Below, piece by piece: positions 15,845 through 24,092 of a stretch of DNA of 64,000 nt. The stretch is taken from contig NZ_VTTO01000002.1 of NCBI RefSeq assembly GCF_008364825.1, forward strand, positions 682,001 through 746,000. The letters are read 5' to 3'. Source of the DNA: Azospirillum sp. B21. Lineage in GTDB: Bacteria; Pseudomonadota; Alphaproteobacteria; Azospirillales; Azospirillaceae. Each line of letters opens with the position of its first letter. Within the stretch, counting starts at the first letter, position 1. The notes beneath the pieces are model-generated. The model saw only the letters and a program-made list of their open reading frames with translations, was not told the origin of the DNA and did no database searches. The translations under genes were made by a program, and so were the position numbers.

Positions 15845-16840
15845 CTACTCCGCCGCCTGCCCCATGCGCCCCAGATCCGCGCGTGCCCGCTCCGCATACC
15901 ACTCGACCACGCCGGGCAGGCCGGCGGAGAGCGGGATGCGCGGGGTGAAGCCCAGCGCGGTCAGCTTGGCGATGTCGGGGCTGCGGCGGTCGGTGCCGCC
16001 GGGGGCGGCCGGGCCGGGCATCACCTGGGCCTCGCGGCCGAGGCAGGACACCGTCTGCCGGGCGAGGTCGGCGATGGTGACCTCCTCCGGGTTGCCGACA
16101 TGGTAGATGCCGAGATGCTCGCCCTTGTCGACCACCGTCACGATGCCGTCGATGGCGTCGTCGATGTGGACGAAGGCGCGGGTCTGGCGGCCGTCGCCCT
16201 GGATTTGGAAAGGCACCGGCCCGCTGGGGTGGGAGGCGATCGCCTCCACCGCGCGGCGGGAGAATTCCGGCACCACATGCTCCCAGCCCATGTCGGGGCC
16301 GTAGACGTTGTGCGGACGGAAGATCGCCACGCGGTCGAAGCCGCTGCGGCCCCAGTTGATCGCCAGCAGCTCCGAGATCAGCTTGGAGCCGCCGTAGCTG
16401 TAGCGGGCGTTCAGCACGTCCGGCACCACCAGCGGCACATCCTCCGGCGTCGGCACCACCGGCGGGGTCTGGTAGGCCTCCGACGAGGAGGCGACGACGA
16501 GATCGCCCACCCCGTCGGCGCGACAGGCGTCCAGCACGTTCAGCATGCCGCGCACGCCGACGTCCAGGACCACTTCCGGCTTCTCGTAGAAATGCTTGGT
16601 GCCGTTGACGGCGGCCAGATGCAGCACGCCGTCGACGCCGCGCACCGCCCCGCGCACCGCGGCCGGGTCACGGATGTCGCCCTGGACGAACTCCACGTCG
16701 TCCAGCACGCCGGCCAGTCGCCCGGTATGCCCGCGCGAGTTGTCGTCCAGCACGCGGACGCGGTGGCCGTCACGGACCAGCCGCTGGACCAGCGCGGCGC
16801 CGATGAAGCCGCTGCCGCCGGTGACGAGATAGTGTTTCAT
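15845..16840 (-). CDS. NAD-dependent sugar-nucleotide epimerase/dehydratase
   Basis: 331 aa from ATG at 16840 (MKHYLVTGGSGFIGAAL). It is an extended SDR protein with the Rossmann motif TGGSGFIG, the catalytic-site sequences VVASSSEAYQ and YSYGGSKLISEL (YxxxK as YGGSK), and FRPHNVYGPDMGWEHVVPEF, in which R-P-x-N-x-Y-G-P is the SDR signature. It probably interconverts or dehydrates a UDP- or GDP-sugar for the exopolysaccharide. It sits directly downstream of the nucleotide-sugar dehydrogenase (gap 47 nt), so the two may act on the same UDP-sugar. The exact substrate is not determinable. Confidence 0.85.
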   Translation of the reverse strand: MKHYLVTGGSGFIGAALVQRLVRDGHRVRVLDDNSRGHTGRLAGVLDDVEFVQGDIRDPAAVRGAVRGVDGVLHLAAVNGTKHFYEKPEVVLDVGVRGMLNVLDACRADGVGDLVVASSSEAYQTPPVVPTPEDVPLVVPDVLNARYSYGGSKLISELLAINWGRSGFDRVAIFRPHNVYGPDMGWEHVVPEFSRRAVEAIASHPSGPVPFQIQGDGRQTRAFVHIDDAIDGIVTVVDKGEHLGIYHVGNPEEVTIADLARQTVSCLGREAQVMPGPAAPGGTDRRSPDIAKLTALGFTPRIPLSAGLPGVVEWYAERARADLGRMGQAAE

Positions 16841-16887
16841 GTCGATCAAATTCCTCTTCCCAAACCGCTTGGCAGGCCCGGATTGCG

Positions 16888-18243
16888 TCAGGCCACATGC
16901 GCGTAGCGGGCGGCGCCATGGCTGCCGAGCGCGACGTAGGCGGTGCCGTCCGGAAGGTCGACATCGCGGCTGTTGAAGTTGTTCCAGAAGTCGTAGATCA
17001 CGCCCGGCCGGTCCATCCGCTGTGCCAGATCCGGCAGCGGCATGGAGGTGAAGACCGGATGGTTGTTCAGGATCACCGCCAGATTGGCGCCGGACACCGC
17101 CTCGGTCATGTTGGCCGCCGGCTCCAGCCCGAAGGAGCGGATGTCGTCCGGCCGCACCACCGCGTCGAAACCGCGCAGGCGGGCGGTGGGGAAGCGCTGG
17201 CGCAGCTCCTCCAGCACCGGCTTGGCCATGGTGCCGCGCAGGTCGTCGGTCGCCGGCCGGCCTTTGAAGGCGAGGCCCATCAGGCTGATGGTCGGCACCT
17301 CCGGGAAGCCCTGCATCGAATGGGCGAGCTTGCCGAGGAAGTCGGCGACCTCGACCGGCTGGCTTTCGTTGACCAGACGGCCGGCGGCGGTGATCGCCAT
17401 CTCGACGCCGACCTCGCGCGCCGCCTCGATCAGGATGTGGGGGTCCTTCTCCAGGCAGGGGCCGCCGACCGGGCCGGGCAGCGGCAGGTTGGTGCGCGGG
17501 TAGCCCAGCTTGCCGGCACGGGCCACCTCGACCGCCGAGATCTCCATGGCGTTGCACAGCTTGGCGATCTCGTTGGAGAAGGCGAAGGTGACGTCCCGGT
17601 AGGTGTTGTCGACCAGCTTGATCAGCTCCGCCGTCTCCAGGGTGGAGACCTTGACGGTGGTCGGGGTCAGGAAGCCGAAGATCTGCGCCGCGCGGGTGGC
17701 GACGTCCAGGCTTTCCGCCCCGATGATCTGCGGCAGCTGGTTCAGTTCCAGCAGCGCTTGGCCTTCCAGCGTGCGTTCCGGGCAGAAGGCGATGTCGAAC
17801 TGCTTGCCGGTGGCGCGCAGGATCGGCGCCACGACGTTTCGGGTGGTGCCCAGCTTCACGGTGGAGCGCAGGATGACCAGATCGCCGTCATGCAGGCAGC
17901 TGGCGACCTGACGGGTGGCCGCCTCGATCATGTCGGTGCGGACCCGGCCGTCCTTGCTGAGCGGCGTACCGACCGTGATGATGAAGACGCTGGCCTTACT
18001 GCAATCCTGCTGGTTGCGGCTGAAGGTGAAGCGGCCGCGCGCGATGACGTGGCGCAGCTTCTCCGTCAGGCCCGGCTCGTGGAAGTGCGGGTTGCCCTGA
18101 CCGAGCTTGTCGAGCACGTCCTGCCGCACCTCGACCCCGTGCACCTGGAAGCCGGCGTCCGCCATCGCTACCGCCAGCGTCAGGCCGACATAGCCGAGCC
18201 CGAGGACGCAGACGTTACGATCGGAAAAAGTCTTGGGAAGCAT
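16888..18243 (-). CDS. UDP-glucose/GDP-mannose-type nucleotide-sugar dehydrogenase (WecC-like)
   Basis: 451 aa from ATG at 18243 (MLPKTFSDRNVCVLGLGYVG). The N-terminal NAD-binding GLGYVGLTLAVAMADAG, the middle-domain segment ELIKLVDNTYRDVTFAFSNE and the active-site GPVGGPCLEKDPHIL (catalytic Cys in GGPC) are present. The C-terminal UDP-binding domain has SLMGLAFKGRPATDDLRG. Length and the ETAELIKLVDN sequence fit UDP-N-acetylmannosaminuronate dehydrogenase-like enzymes, which oxidise C6 to a uronic acid. It contributes an acidic sugar to the polysaccharide. ATG at 18330 or 18243 are both in frame; 18243 fits the family start. Confidence 0.88.
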   Translation of the reverse strand: MLPKTFSDRNVCVLGLGYVGLTLAVAMADAGFQVHGVEVRQDVLDKLGQGNPHFHEPGLTEKLRHVIARGRFTFSRNQQDCSKASVFIITVGTPLSKDGRVRTDMIEAATRQVASCLHDGDLVILRSTVKLGTTRNVVAPILRATGKQFDIAFCPERTLEGQALLELNQLPQIIGAESLDVATRAAQIFGFLTPTTVKVSTLETAELIKLVDNTYRDVTFAFSNEIAKLCNAMEISAVEVARAGKLGYPRTNLPLPGPVGGPCLEKDPHILIEAAREVGVEMAITAAGRLVNESQPVEVADFLGKLAHSMQGFPEVPTISLMGLAFKGRPATDDLRGTMAKPVLEELRQRFPTARLRGFDAVVRPDDIRSFGLEPAANMTEAVSGANLAVILNNHPVFTSMPLPDLAQRMDRPGVIYDFWNNFNSRDVDLPDGTAYVALGSHGAARYAHVA

Positions 18244-18660
18244 CGTCGCTCCTGCCGTTTGCTGAGGCCCGCCACCGGCGGTGGGGCCTTGGAGTTTGGA
18301 GACGCCCCGACTGCCCTGCCCTGTCGCCAAGGATGCAGACGGAGAAACCTCGAAATTCGAAATTGTTTTCTTGTTGTGACTTCGCCGTGACGATGAAGTA
18401 CCTCGTTACCGGCGTTGTGCAGCGCGAAGTGTTTCAGATATCGCCGTCCGATGGAAAGACCATGATTGCAGATCACGGCCGTATTAATGGTACTAACCCT
18501 CGCCGCGCCCTAATGAATGCTTGGAGGCACCAACAGAGACGTTCGAAAGTGGTGCAATAGGCACATTCCGTTTCCGCACCCGAAAGGCGATGGACGGCAT
18601 TGCAAAATTGTCGGGTGCGATCACTGGAGCAGGCAGCCGGACTGTCATGCTTCACCTCCT
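18244..18660. other. Intergenic region with shared TTAAT-GGTACTAAC motif
   Basis: About 415 bp upstream of the dehydrogenase gene and downstream of the flippase (both minus strand). It is AT-richer than its surroundings from 18340 to 18560. A short imperfect hairpin (AGGCCCGCCACC with GGTGGGGCCT, 18261-18285) lies just before the gene. ATTAATGGTACTAAC (18483-18497) resembles a site at 6088 in front of the beta-helix gene. It probably holds the promoter of the 18243-11032 operon. No credible gene is seen. Confidence 0.5.
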
Positions 18661-20106
18661 TCACGCCGTGGCGCTGGTCAGCCGGCGCAGCCTTTTCGGG
18701 CGCACCAAGCCGGTCAGGACGGCCACCAGCGCATAGACCACGACCATCGCCGCGCTGCCGGCGACGAAATGCACCAGCGCCGGCATGCGGTCGAAGAACG
18801 GGGCGCCGACATGGGCCAGGACGAAGGCCGCTCCGATCGCCGCGCCGGCACACAGCATCGCCCGGGCGGTGATCCCGACATACAGTTCGCCCACTGCCCG
18901 ACGGTGGATCCAGGCGATGGCGACGGTGGCAGCCAACTCCGCAGTGAAGGTCGCCATGGCGGCGCCCTCGATGCCATAGCGGGGAATCCACCAGATGTTC
19001 AGCAGGGCGTTCAGCGCGCCACCCGCAAGCATGGCGATCATGTAGCCGGTCTGCCGGTGCCAGACGAGCAGCGGGTTGCCCAGGATCATGTTGGCGTAGA
19101 CCACCGCCGAGGCCAGCATCAGCAGCCGCAGCGCCAGCGTCGCCGGGGCGTAGGCGTCGCCGAACAGCGTGCCCAGGATGACCGGCGCCAAGGCGAAGCC
19201 CCCGGCGATGACCAGCCCGCCGACCGCCAGCATGACGCCGGCATAGGCGCGCATCCGGTCGCGCATCGGTCCGATCTCGCCATAGGACGCAGCCAATTGC
19301 GGCAGGAAGGCGTTCATCACGATGTTGCCGACCAGATTGGCAAGGGTCTGGATCTTCACCGCCGCGCTGTACCAGCCGACCTCGGTATGCGGAGCCAGGA
19401 AGCCCAGCATCACCACGTCCAGATGGGTGAAGATCGCCCAGGCGAAGACGCCGACCGCCATCGGCGTCGCCGCCGTCAGGATCTCGCGCCACACCTTCAG
19501 ATCGATCCTCGGGCGCAGCGTGCCGAAATCTCGGCGGAAACGGCCGATCATGATCAGCGCGTTGACGGTGATGGAGCCGCCGGTGATGGCGGCTGCGGTG
19601 ATGGCGTCCTCAGGTCCACGCACCAGGAGGAAGACGAGCAGCATGGAGCCGATGGATGTTCCGATCTCGCGCGTGGCGATCACCCCCATCTTCTCGGTCG
19701 CCTGGTAAACAAAGTCGAGCACCAGGGCGTTCCCGAGCAGCTGCACCGCCTGTACCAGAAGAACCGCCTTCACCTCCATCGGCTTGTCCAGCGACAGGAT
19801 GAAGACCGCATAGATGGCACCCACCAGCAGGGCCAGGACGGTGCGCAGGGTCAGCACATGTTCCGACAATTCCGCCGCCTGGTCGCGGTCGCGCGCGATC
19901 TCGCGGATGGCGTAGGTGGACAGGCCCATGTTCACGAACAGGGCCGCATAGGCCATCAGCGACGTGCCGAACCCCAGAACGCCGAAGCTGTCCGGGCCCA
20001 GCACCCGCGCGGTCCAGGCGGCGGTGACCAGCCCGCTCGCCATCGTCGCCGCCTTCGCGGCGGCAAGGGCTCGGATGTTCCGGAAGATGCGGTGGCCAGC
20101 GGACAT
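18661..20106 (-). CDS. Polysaccharide flippase (Wzx-like, MATE/MVF superfamily)
   Basis: 481 aa with about 12-14 predicted hydrophobic helices, for example FGVLGFGTSLMAYAALFVNM, VLALLVGAIYAVFILSLDK, PVILGTLFGDAYAPATLALR and VVYALVAVLTGLV. The opening RIFRNIRALAAAKAATMASGL is the usual start of lipid-linked oligosaccharide flippases. It would move undecaprenyl-linked repeat units across the inner membrane for polymerisation. It lies downstream of the Wzc-type kinase and is followed by the nucleotide-sugar genes. A hairpin at 20151-20186 separates it from the kinase gene. No Wzy polymerase was seen in the window. Confidence 0.87.
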   Translation of the reverse strand: MSAGHRIFRNIRALAAAKAATMASGLVTAAWTARVLGPDSFGVLGFGTSLMAYAALFVNMGLSTYAIREIARDRDQAAELSEHVLTLRTVLALLVGAIYAVFILSLDKPMEVKAVLLVQAVQLLGNALVLDFVYQATEKMGVIATREIGTSIGSMLLVFLLVRGPEDAITAAAITGGSITVNALIMIGRFRRDFGTLRPRIDLKVWREILTAATPMAVGVFAWAIFTHLDVVMLGFLAPHTEVGWYSAAVKIQTLANLVGNIVMNAFLPQLAASYGEIGPMRDRMRAYAGVMLAVGGLVIAGGFALAPVILGTLFGDAYAPATLALRLLMLASAVVYANMILGNPLLVWHRQTGYMIAMLAGGALNALLNIWWIPRYGIEGAAMATFTAELAATVAIAWIHRRAVGELYVGITARAMLCAGAAIGAAFVLAHVGAPFFDRMPALVHFVAGSAAMVVVYALVAVLTGLVRPKRLRRLTSATA

Positions 20107-20150
20107 TCACAGGCTCTTCAGTGGTGGAAACGTCTTTTGAATCAAGGGGC

Positions 20151-20186
20151 AAAAAGCCCTCTCCCGCCCTGTGGGGCGGGAGAGGG
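20151..20186 (-). terminator. Intrinsic terminator-like repeat after the Wzc-type gene
   Basis: A perfect 13-bp stem, CCCTCTCCCGCCC (20157-20169) with GGGCGGGAGAGGG (20174-20186), has a 4-nt loop. Read on the minus strand it is followed by CTTTTTGCC, a short T-run. It is a variant of the palindromic repeat family and here probably ends transcription of the kinase gene. Confidence 0.7.
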
Positions 20187-20197
20187 GGGAGCCTTCC

Positions 20198-22471
20198 TCA
20201 GTTCGCGTAGTAGCGGCGGTAGCCGTGGTATCGGCCGCTGTCCGGGAACTCGTACTGGGCGTGTCGCCGGGTATCGACCTGACTGAACAGGACGCCCACC
20301 ACCTCGCCGCCGGCCTCGACCACCTCCTTCAGGCCGGCCATGGCGGTGCCGCGCTTGGTCAGTCCCCAGCGGACGATGAAGACGGTCTGGTCGGCGAGCG
20401 CAGCCAGCAGCTTGCCTTCCGACACCGCCAGGACCGGCGGCGAATCCAGCACCACGCGGTCGTAGTTGACCGACAGGCGCGACAGCAGCTGGTGCATGCC
20501 GGACGAGCCCAGGGCATCCTGCGGCAGCGACGGGCCGTGACCGGCGGGGATGACGTGCAGGCCGGTGCGCGGATCGACCTGGATGACGTCCTCCAGCGCC
20601 GCGGTGCCGGCCAGCACCTCCGACAGGCCACGATTGTTGGCCATGCCCAGCATCTCGTGCAGGCTCTTCCGCCGCAGGTCGCAGTCGACCAGGATCGTCC
20701 GCTGGCCGGCATTGGCGCAGGTGCGGGCGAAGGCCGCGGCGACGGAGCTCTTGCCCTCGCCCGGAACCGACGAGCTGAACAGGATCACCCGGTGCCGCCC
20801 GTCGGGGTTGGCAAGCAGCAGCGAGGTGCGCAGGTTCTGCATCGATTCCGCGAAGGCGGAGACCGGCTTGTCGACCACATAGCTGGCGGGCGAGCCGCCG
20901 AAGCGCGGGATGCGCGGCACGATGCCCAGGCTGCGCACGCCGGTCGCCAGTTCGAACTGGTGCGGGCTGCGGAAACCGCCGTCGGCCCGTTCGCGCAGCA
21001 TGGCCAGAAGCACGCCCAGCGTGCCCGACGCCACCAGCGCCAGAAGCACGATCAGCTTGCGGTTGGGCTGCGACGGGTCGAGCGGGATCGACGCCTCCGA
21101 CACCACGCGGGCGTCGGGCTGGCGCATGTCGGTCTGCGCCGCGATCTGCTGCGACCGGGTCAGCAGCGCCTCGTACATCGACTGCGCGGTGGTGGCGTCG
21201 CGTTCCAGGGTGCGCAGGCCGACGGTCGCCTGCTGCTGTTCGTTCTGCTTGGCCTCGGCCTGATCGAGGCTGGTCTTCAGAGACTGCTCGCGGCCCTTCG
21301 CCAGCTCCACCTCGTTGCTGAGGTTGGAGACGATCTTGCCGACATCGGCCTTGATCTGGCCTTGCAGGTCGCGCAGCTGGCTCTGCAGGGCCTGCAGCAT
21401 CGGGTGCTTGGCACCGTAGCGGTTGGTGGCGTCCGCGATCTGCCGCTGCAAATCGACCTCGCGTTCGCGCAGGGCCTGGATCAGCGGAGATCCCAGCACG
21501 TCGCCGACCGCCGAGGCGCCGCGCGGCGAATTGGCCATCGCGGTGACGTCGCGCAGCTTGGTCTCCGCCTCCTGCCGCTTGGTGCGGGCCAGGATATAGT
21601 CTGCGTTCAGCTGGCTCAGCTGCTGGCCGACCACGGTGCTCTCATTGACCGACGAGGTGGTCAGGCCATGCTGTGTCCGGTACTTCTCCACCGCGTCGCC
21701 GGTGGTCTGCGCTTCCCGGCGCAGGTCTGCCAGCCGCTCTTCCAGCCATTGGGTAGCGCGCTTGGACGCCTTGAACTTCTCGTCGAGCTGGTCGACCAGA
21801 TAAAGGTCGGCCATGGTGTTGGCGATCAGGGAGGCCTTGCGCGGATCCTCGCTGTCGAAGCTGACGGCGATGACGTAGGAGCGGCCCTGCGGCCGGACCG
21901 ACGTGTTGTCGAGCACCTCGTTGACCACCGATGTCAGATGGTTTCGCTCGATCTCCTCGGGCGACAGCGGCACGTCGCTGGTCTGCTTCCAGCTGTCGGG
22001 AATCCAATTGCGCGGGTTCAGCGCCGCTACCCAGCCGGGGGGCGGCGGCCGCAGCGAAGCGTTGAATTCCGGATCGTTCATCAGCTTCAGCTTCGCCACC
22101 ACCTTCTCGGCGAAGGCGGGCGACTTCAGGATGGCGACCTCGCTCTGCAGGGAGCTGATGTCGGGCGTCATGTCGGAGACCACGCCCTCGAAATTGAGGA
22201 CGGTGTTCTTGCGATGCTCGACCATGATCAGGGTCTCGGCCGTGTAGAGCGGCGTCATCCGGAACGCGGCGAGGACCGCCAATCCGGTGCCGACCACGAT
22301 CACCGTGCCGATCAGCAGCTTGTGCCGCCGCAACAGCCCGGTGGTCCGGCGCACCGCGCTGGCGGCACTGGCCGACAGATCGTAGGAGATACCGGGAGAG
22401 ACGGAACCGGGACCCCGCCGAGACTCAGGGGTATTGCGTCGGGGTTGTTCCTGAAGTTCCTGGGTGGCCAA
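20198..22471 (-). CDS. Polysaccharide co-polymerase and tyrosine autokinase (Wzc/ExoP-like)
   Basis: 757 aa from TTG at 22471 (LATQELQEQ), chosen because AGGAGG lies 6 nt upstream. An ATG at 22636 would give 812 aa but has no ribosome site. The first transmembrane helix (LIGTVIVVGTGLAVLAAF) is followed by a Wzz domain, long periplasmic coiled coils (about aa 250-420, LRREAQTTGDAVEKY and later) and the second helix LIVLLALVASGTLGVLLAML. The cytoplasmic kinase has Walker A SSSVPGEGKSS, ILVDCDLRRKSLHEML (Walker A'-like) and VVLDSPPV (Walker B). The C-terminus is a tyrosine cluster (YEFPDSGRYHGYRRYY). It regulates chain length and export of the polysaccharide and is divergent from a Crp/Fnr gene. 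Confidence 0.93.
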   Translation of the reverse strand: MATQELQEQPRRNTPESRRGPGSVSPGISYDLSASAASAVRRTTGLLRRHKLLIGTVIVVGTGLAVLAAFRMTPLYTAETLIMVEHRKNTVLNFEGVVSDMTPDISSLQSEVAILKSPAFAEKVVAKLKLMNDPEFNASLRPPPPGWVAALNPRNWIPDSWKQTSDVPLSPEEIERNHLTSVVNEVLDNTSVRPQGRSYVIAVSFDSEDPRKASLIANTMADLYLVDQLDEKFKASKRATQWLEERLADLRREAQTTGDAVEKYRTQHGLTTSSVNESTVVGQQLSQLNADYILARTKRQEAETKLRDVTAMANSPRGASAVGDVLGSPLIQALREREVDLQRQIADATNRYGAKHPMLQALQSQLRDLQGQIKADVGKIVSNLSNEVELAKGREQSLKTSLDQAEAKQNEQQQATVGLRTLERDATTAQSMYEALLTRSQQIAAQTDMRQPDARVVSEASIPLDPSQPNRKLIVLLALVASGTLGVLLAMLRERADGGFRSPHQFELATGVRSLGIVPRIPRFGGSPASYVVDKPVSAFAESMQNLRTSLLLANPDGRHRVILFSSSVPGEGKSSVAAAFARTCANAGQRTILVDCDLRRKSLHEMLGMANNRGLSEVLAGTAALEDVIQVDPRTGLHVIPAGHGPSLPQDALGSSGMHQLLSRLSVNYDRVVLDSPPVLAVSEGKLLAALADQTVFIVRWGLTKRGTAMAGLKEVVEAGGEVVGVLFSQVDTRRHAQYEFPDSGRYHGYRRYYAN

Positions 22472-22747
22472 GGGGGTCCTCCTCGCGTAACGACCGAATG
22501 CGCGGCCATAGGACCGTCCGTTAGCCCGATCCGCCGTTTCGGACAGTGGCTGCTGTCCGGCGGGCAGGCTCGGCGGTTCGTCCGATTGGCTGAAACGCAG
22601 TGTTAGTCCAGCCGTTGCATCGGCCATCCAGTGCATGCGGCGAGCAATGGGCGCGCAGTGGGTAGCCTTCCTGACCCTGTTGCAGTGCAGTATGGACCGC
22701 AGGGACGGGACGGGGGATAATAGGGGTTACTCGGAAGGACAGGTTCC
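22472..22747. promoter_or_regulatory. Divergent intergenic region, Wzc-type gene and Crp/Fnr gene
   Basis: About 275 bp between the two divergent genes. The kinase ribosome site AGGAGG lies at its left end. No exact operator palindrome for the regulator is evident by eye, but the layout suggests the Crp/Fnr protein could control the kinase gene and the locus. Confidence 0.45.
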
Positions 22748-23446
22748 ATGACGAACGAACGAGCGGGCGAACGGACTGGCTGGGCTGCGCTGATCCCCAC
22801 GCTCTTCCCCACGCTGGCCAGACTCGAACCGGACTCGGCAGCCTGCTTGGGCAACGCCGGCAGGCGGGTGAACGTTCCCCGCGGAACCGTTCTGTTCCGT
22901 GCCGGCGACCGTTGTCACACCTTCATGATGGTGCTGGACGGCGCGGTGCGGGTGCAGATGGCGTCGGAGACCGGGCGCGAGATCGTGCTGTACCGCGTCT
23001 CCCGCGGAGAGACCTGCATCGTCACCACCGCCTGCCTGCTGACCGACAACCCCTACAGCGCCGAAGCGGTGGCGGAGACCGACATCGACGCGGTGGCGCT
23101 GGCGGCCGGCCCCTTTCACGATCTGGTGGCCCGCTCCGCCGCCTTCCGCGACTTCGTCTTCGCGTCCTTCGGCAACCGGCTGACCGGCATGATGATGCTG
23201 ATCGAGGAGGTCGCCTTCGGCCGCGTCGACCTGCGCATCGCCCGCTTCCTGGTGGACCGGCGCGACGATGCCGGGGGGCTGGACATCACGCATCAGGCGC
23301 TGGCCGTGGAACTGGGGACCGCGCGCGAAGTGGTGAGCCGCCAGTTGAAGGAGTTCGAACGCCGCGGGTTCGTGGCGCTGTCGCGCGGCCGGATCCAGGT
23401 GCTCGACCCGGTAGCGCTCGTGGCGCTGGCAGGACCTAGCATATGA
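22748..23446 (+). CDS. Crp/Fnr family transcriptional regulator
   Basis: 232 aa. The cyclic-nucleotide-binding-like beta barrel covers about aa 40-130 (VPRGTVLFRAGDRCHTFMMVLDGAVRVQ). The effector-side helix contains LTGMMMLIEEVAFGRVDLRI, and the C-terminal winged helix is LAVELGTAREVVSRQLKEFE. Cysteines are scattered and do not give the four-Cys FNR iron-sulfur pattern, so a direct O2 sensor of that kind is unlikely. It is divergent from the Wzc-type gene and followed by two small genes. Target and signal are unknown; control of polysaccharide export or of the downstream small genes is plausible. Confidence 0.9.
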   Translation: MTNERAGERTGWAALIPTLFPTLARLEPDSAACLGNAGRRVNVPRGTVLFRAGDRCHTFMMVLDGAVRVQMASETGREIVLYRVSRGETCIVTTACLLTDNPYSAEAVAETDIDAVALAAGPFHDLVARSAAFRDFVFASFGNRLTGMMMLIEEVAFGRVDLRIARFLVDRRDDAGGLDITHQALAVELGTAREVVSRQLKEFERRGFVALSRGRIQVLDPVALVALAGPSI

Positions 23447-23546
23447 CATAAGTTTTACATTTAACGCTACGCATACGAACTTTACAGCTGTAAGGAGTAT
23501 GAGAAATAGGATAGACTTAGTCATTTCCTGGACGGAGGTTTACGCC

Positions 23547-23771
23547 ATGCCGTGCCGTCACGATACCCCCACCGTCTGCGCGATCCGGCAAATCCGCAAC
23601 CACAGCCGCGAATGCCACAATCTGCCTGCCCGCGAAGTGCTGCTGCGGATCGAACGGCGGATGATTCAGTTTCTTGAAGAAGGCTCGGCTACGCCGTCGG
23701 GCCCACGGTCCGACCGGGACTGCGTTTCCAAGTGTGATTTCATCACAGACGGCAGGATGGCCCAGGCGTAG
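23547..23771 (+). CDS. Small Cys-containing protein (paralogue of 32119-32307), unknown function
   Basis: 74 aa from ATG at 23547 (MPCRHDTPTVCAIRQIRNHS) with GGAGG about 8 nt upstream. The core AIRQIRNHSRECHNLPAREV, then LL and ERR, matches the protein at 32119 as AIR--R-HSR-C------R-L----ER------L. It is a short basic helical protein; a Cys in HSREC is conserved in both. It has no known domain. It lies about 100 bp after the Crp/Fnr gene and 40 bp before the DUF2892 gene. An upstream ATG at 23499 in the same frame is less likely. Confidence 0.6.
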   Translation: MPCRHDTPTVCAIRQIRNHSRECHNLPAREVLLRIERRMIQFLEEGSATPSGPRSDRDCVSKCDFITDGRMAQA

Positions 23772-23810
23772 AGCGGTGGACATCACCGCAAATACACGAC
23801 AGGTGCCGCC

Positions 23811-24014
23811 ATGAATTGCCGCAACATGGGCCCGGTGGATCGCGCGCTGCGCGCCATCGTCGGGCTGATCCTGCTTTCGCTGACCGTCGTCGGGCCGCAG
23901 ACCCTGTGGGGGCTGGTCGGGCTGGTGCCGCTGCTGACGGCCTTCGTCGGCTACTGTCCGGCCTACACGCTGCTGGGCGTCAAGACCTGCCGCACGGAAG
24001 ACCGCACCGCCTGA
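23811..24014 (+). CDS. DUF2892 family small membrane protein
   Basis: 67 aa: MNCRNMGPVDRALRAIVGL, followed by two helices (ILLSLTVVGPQTLWGLVGLVPLLTAFVGYCPAYTLLG) and a short tail with the paired cysteines CPAYTLLGVKTC. This is the DUF2892/YgaP-C-terminal type, small inner-membrane proteins often near sulfur or redox genes. The function of the lone form is unknown. It is followed by a strong bidirectional terminator. Confidence 0.85.
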   Translation: MNCRNMGPVDRALRAIVGLILLSLTVVGPQTLWGLVGLVPLLTAFVGYCPAYTLLGVKTCRTEDRTA

Positions 24015-24032
24015 TGGGCGCATCCGCCGGAC

Positions 24033-24076
24033 ATGCGAACGGCCCGCCTTTCGTGGCGGGCCGTTCGCATTTTCTT
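24033..24076. terminator. Strong intrinsic terminator, likely bidirectional
   Basis: A perfect 16-bp stem, ATGCGAACGGCCCGCC (24033-24048) and GGCGGGCCGTTCGCAT (24055-24070), has a 6-nt loop and is followed by TTTCTT on the plus strand. It sits between the convergent DUF2892 and regA genes and probably ends both transcripts (T-run only on plus). Confidence 0.88.
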
Positions 24077-24092
24077 CCGGAAATCCCCGCGC

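Noticed and set aside
13739-16906. A plus-strand open frame of over 1000 codons across the glycosyltransferase, fcl and epimerase genes
   Set aside because: It covers three well-supported minus-strand enzymes and has no recognisable domain. It is a shadow frame.
22748-23446. FNR-type iron-sulfur oxygen sensor
   Set aside because: The protein has several cysteines but not the FNR N-terminal cluster pattern, so I call it only Crp/Fnr family.
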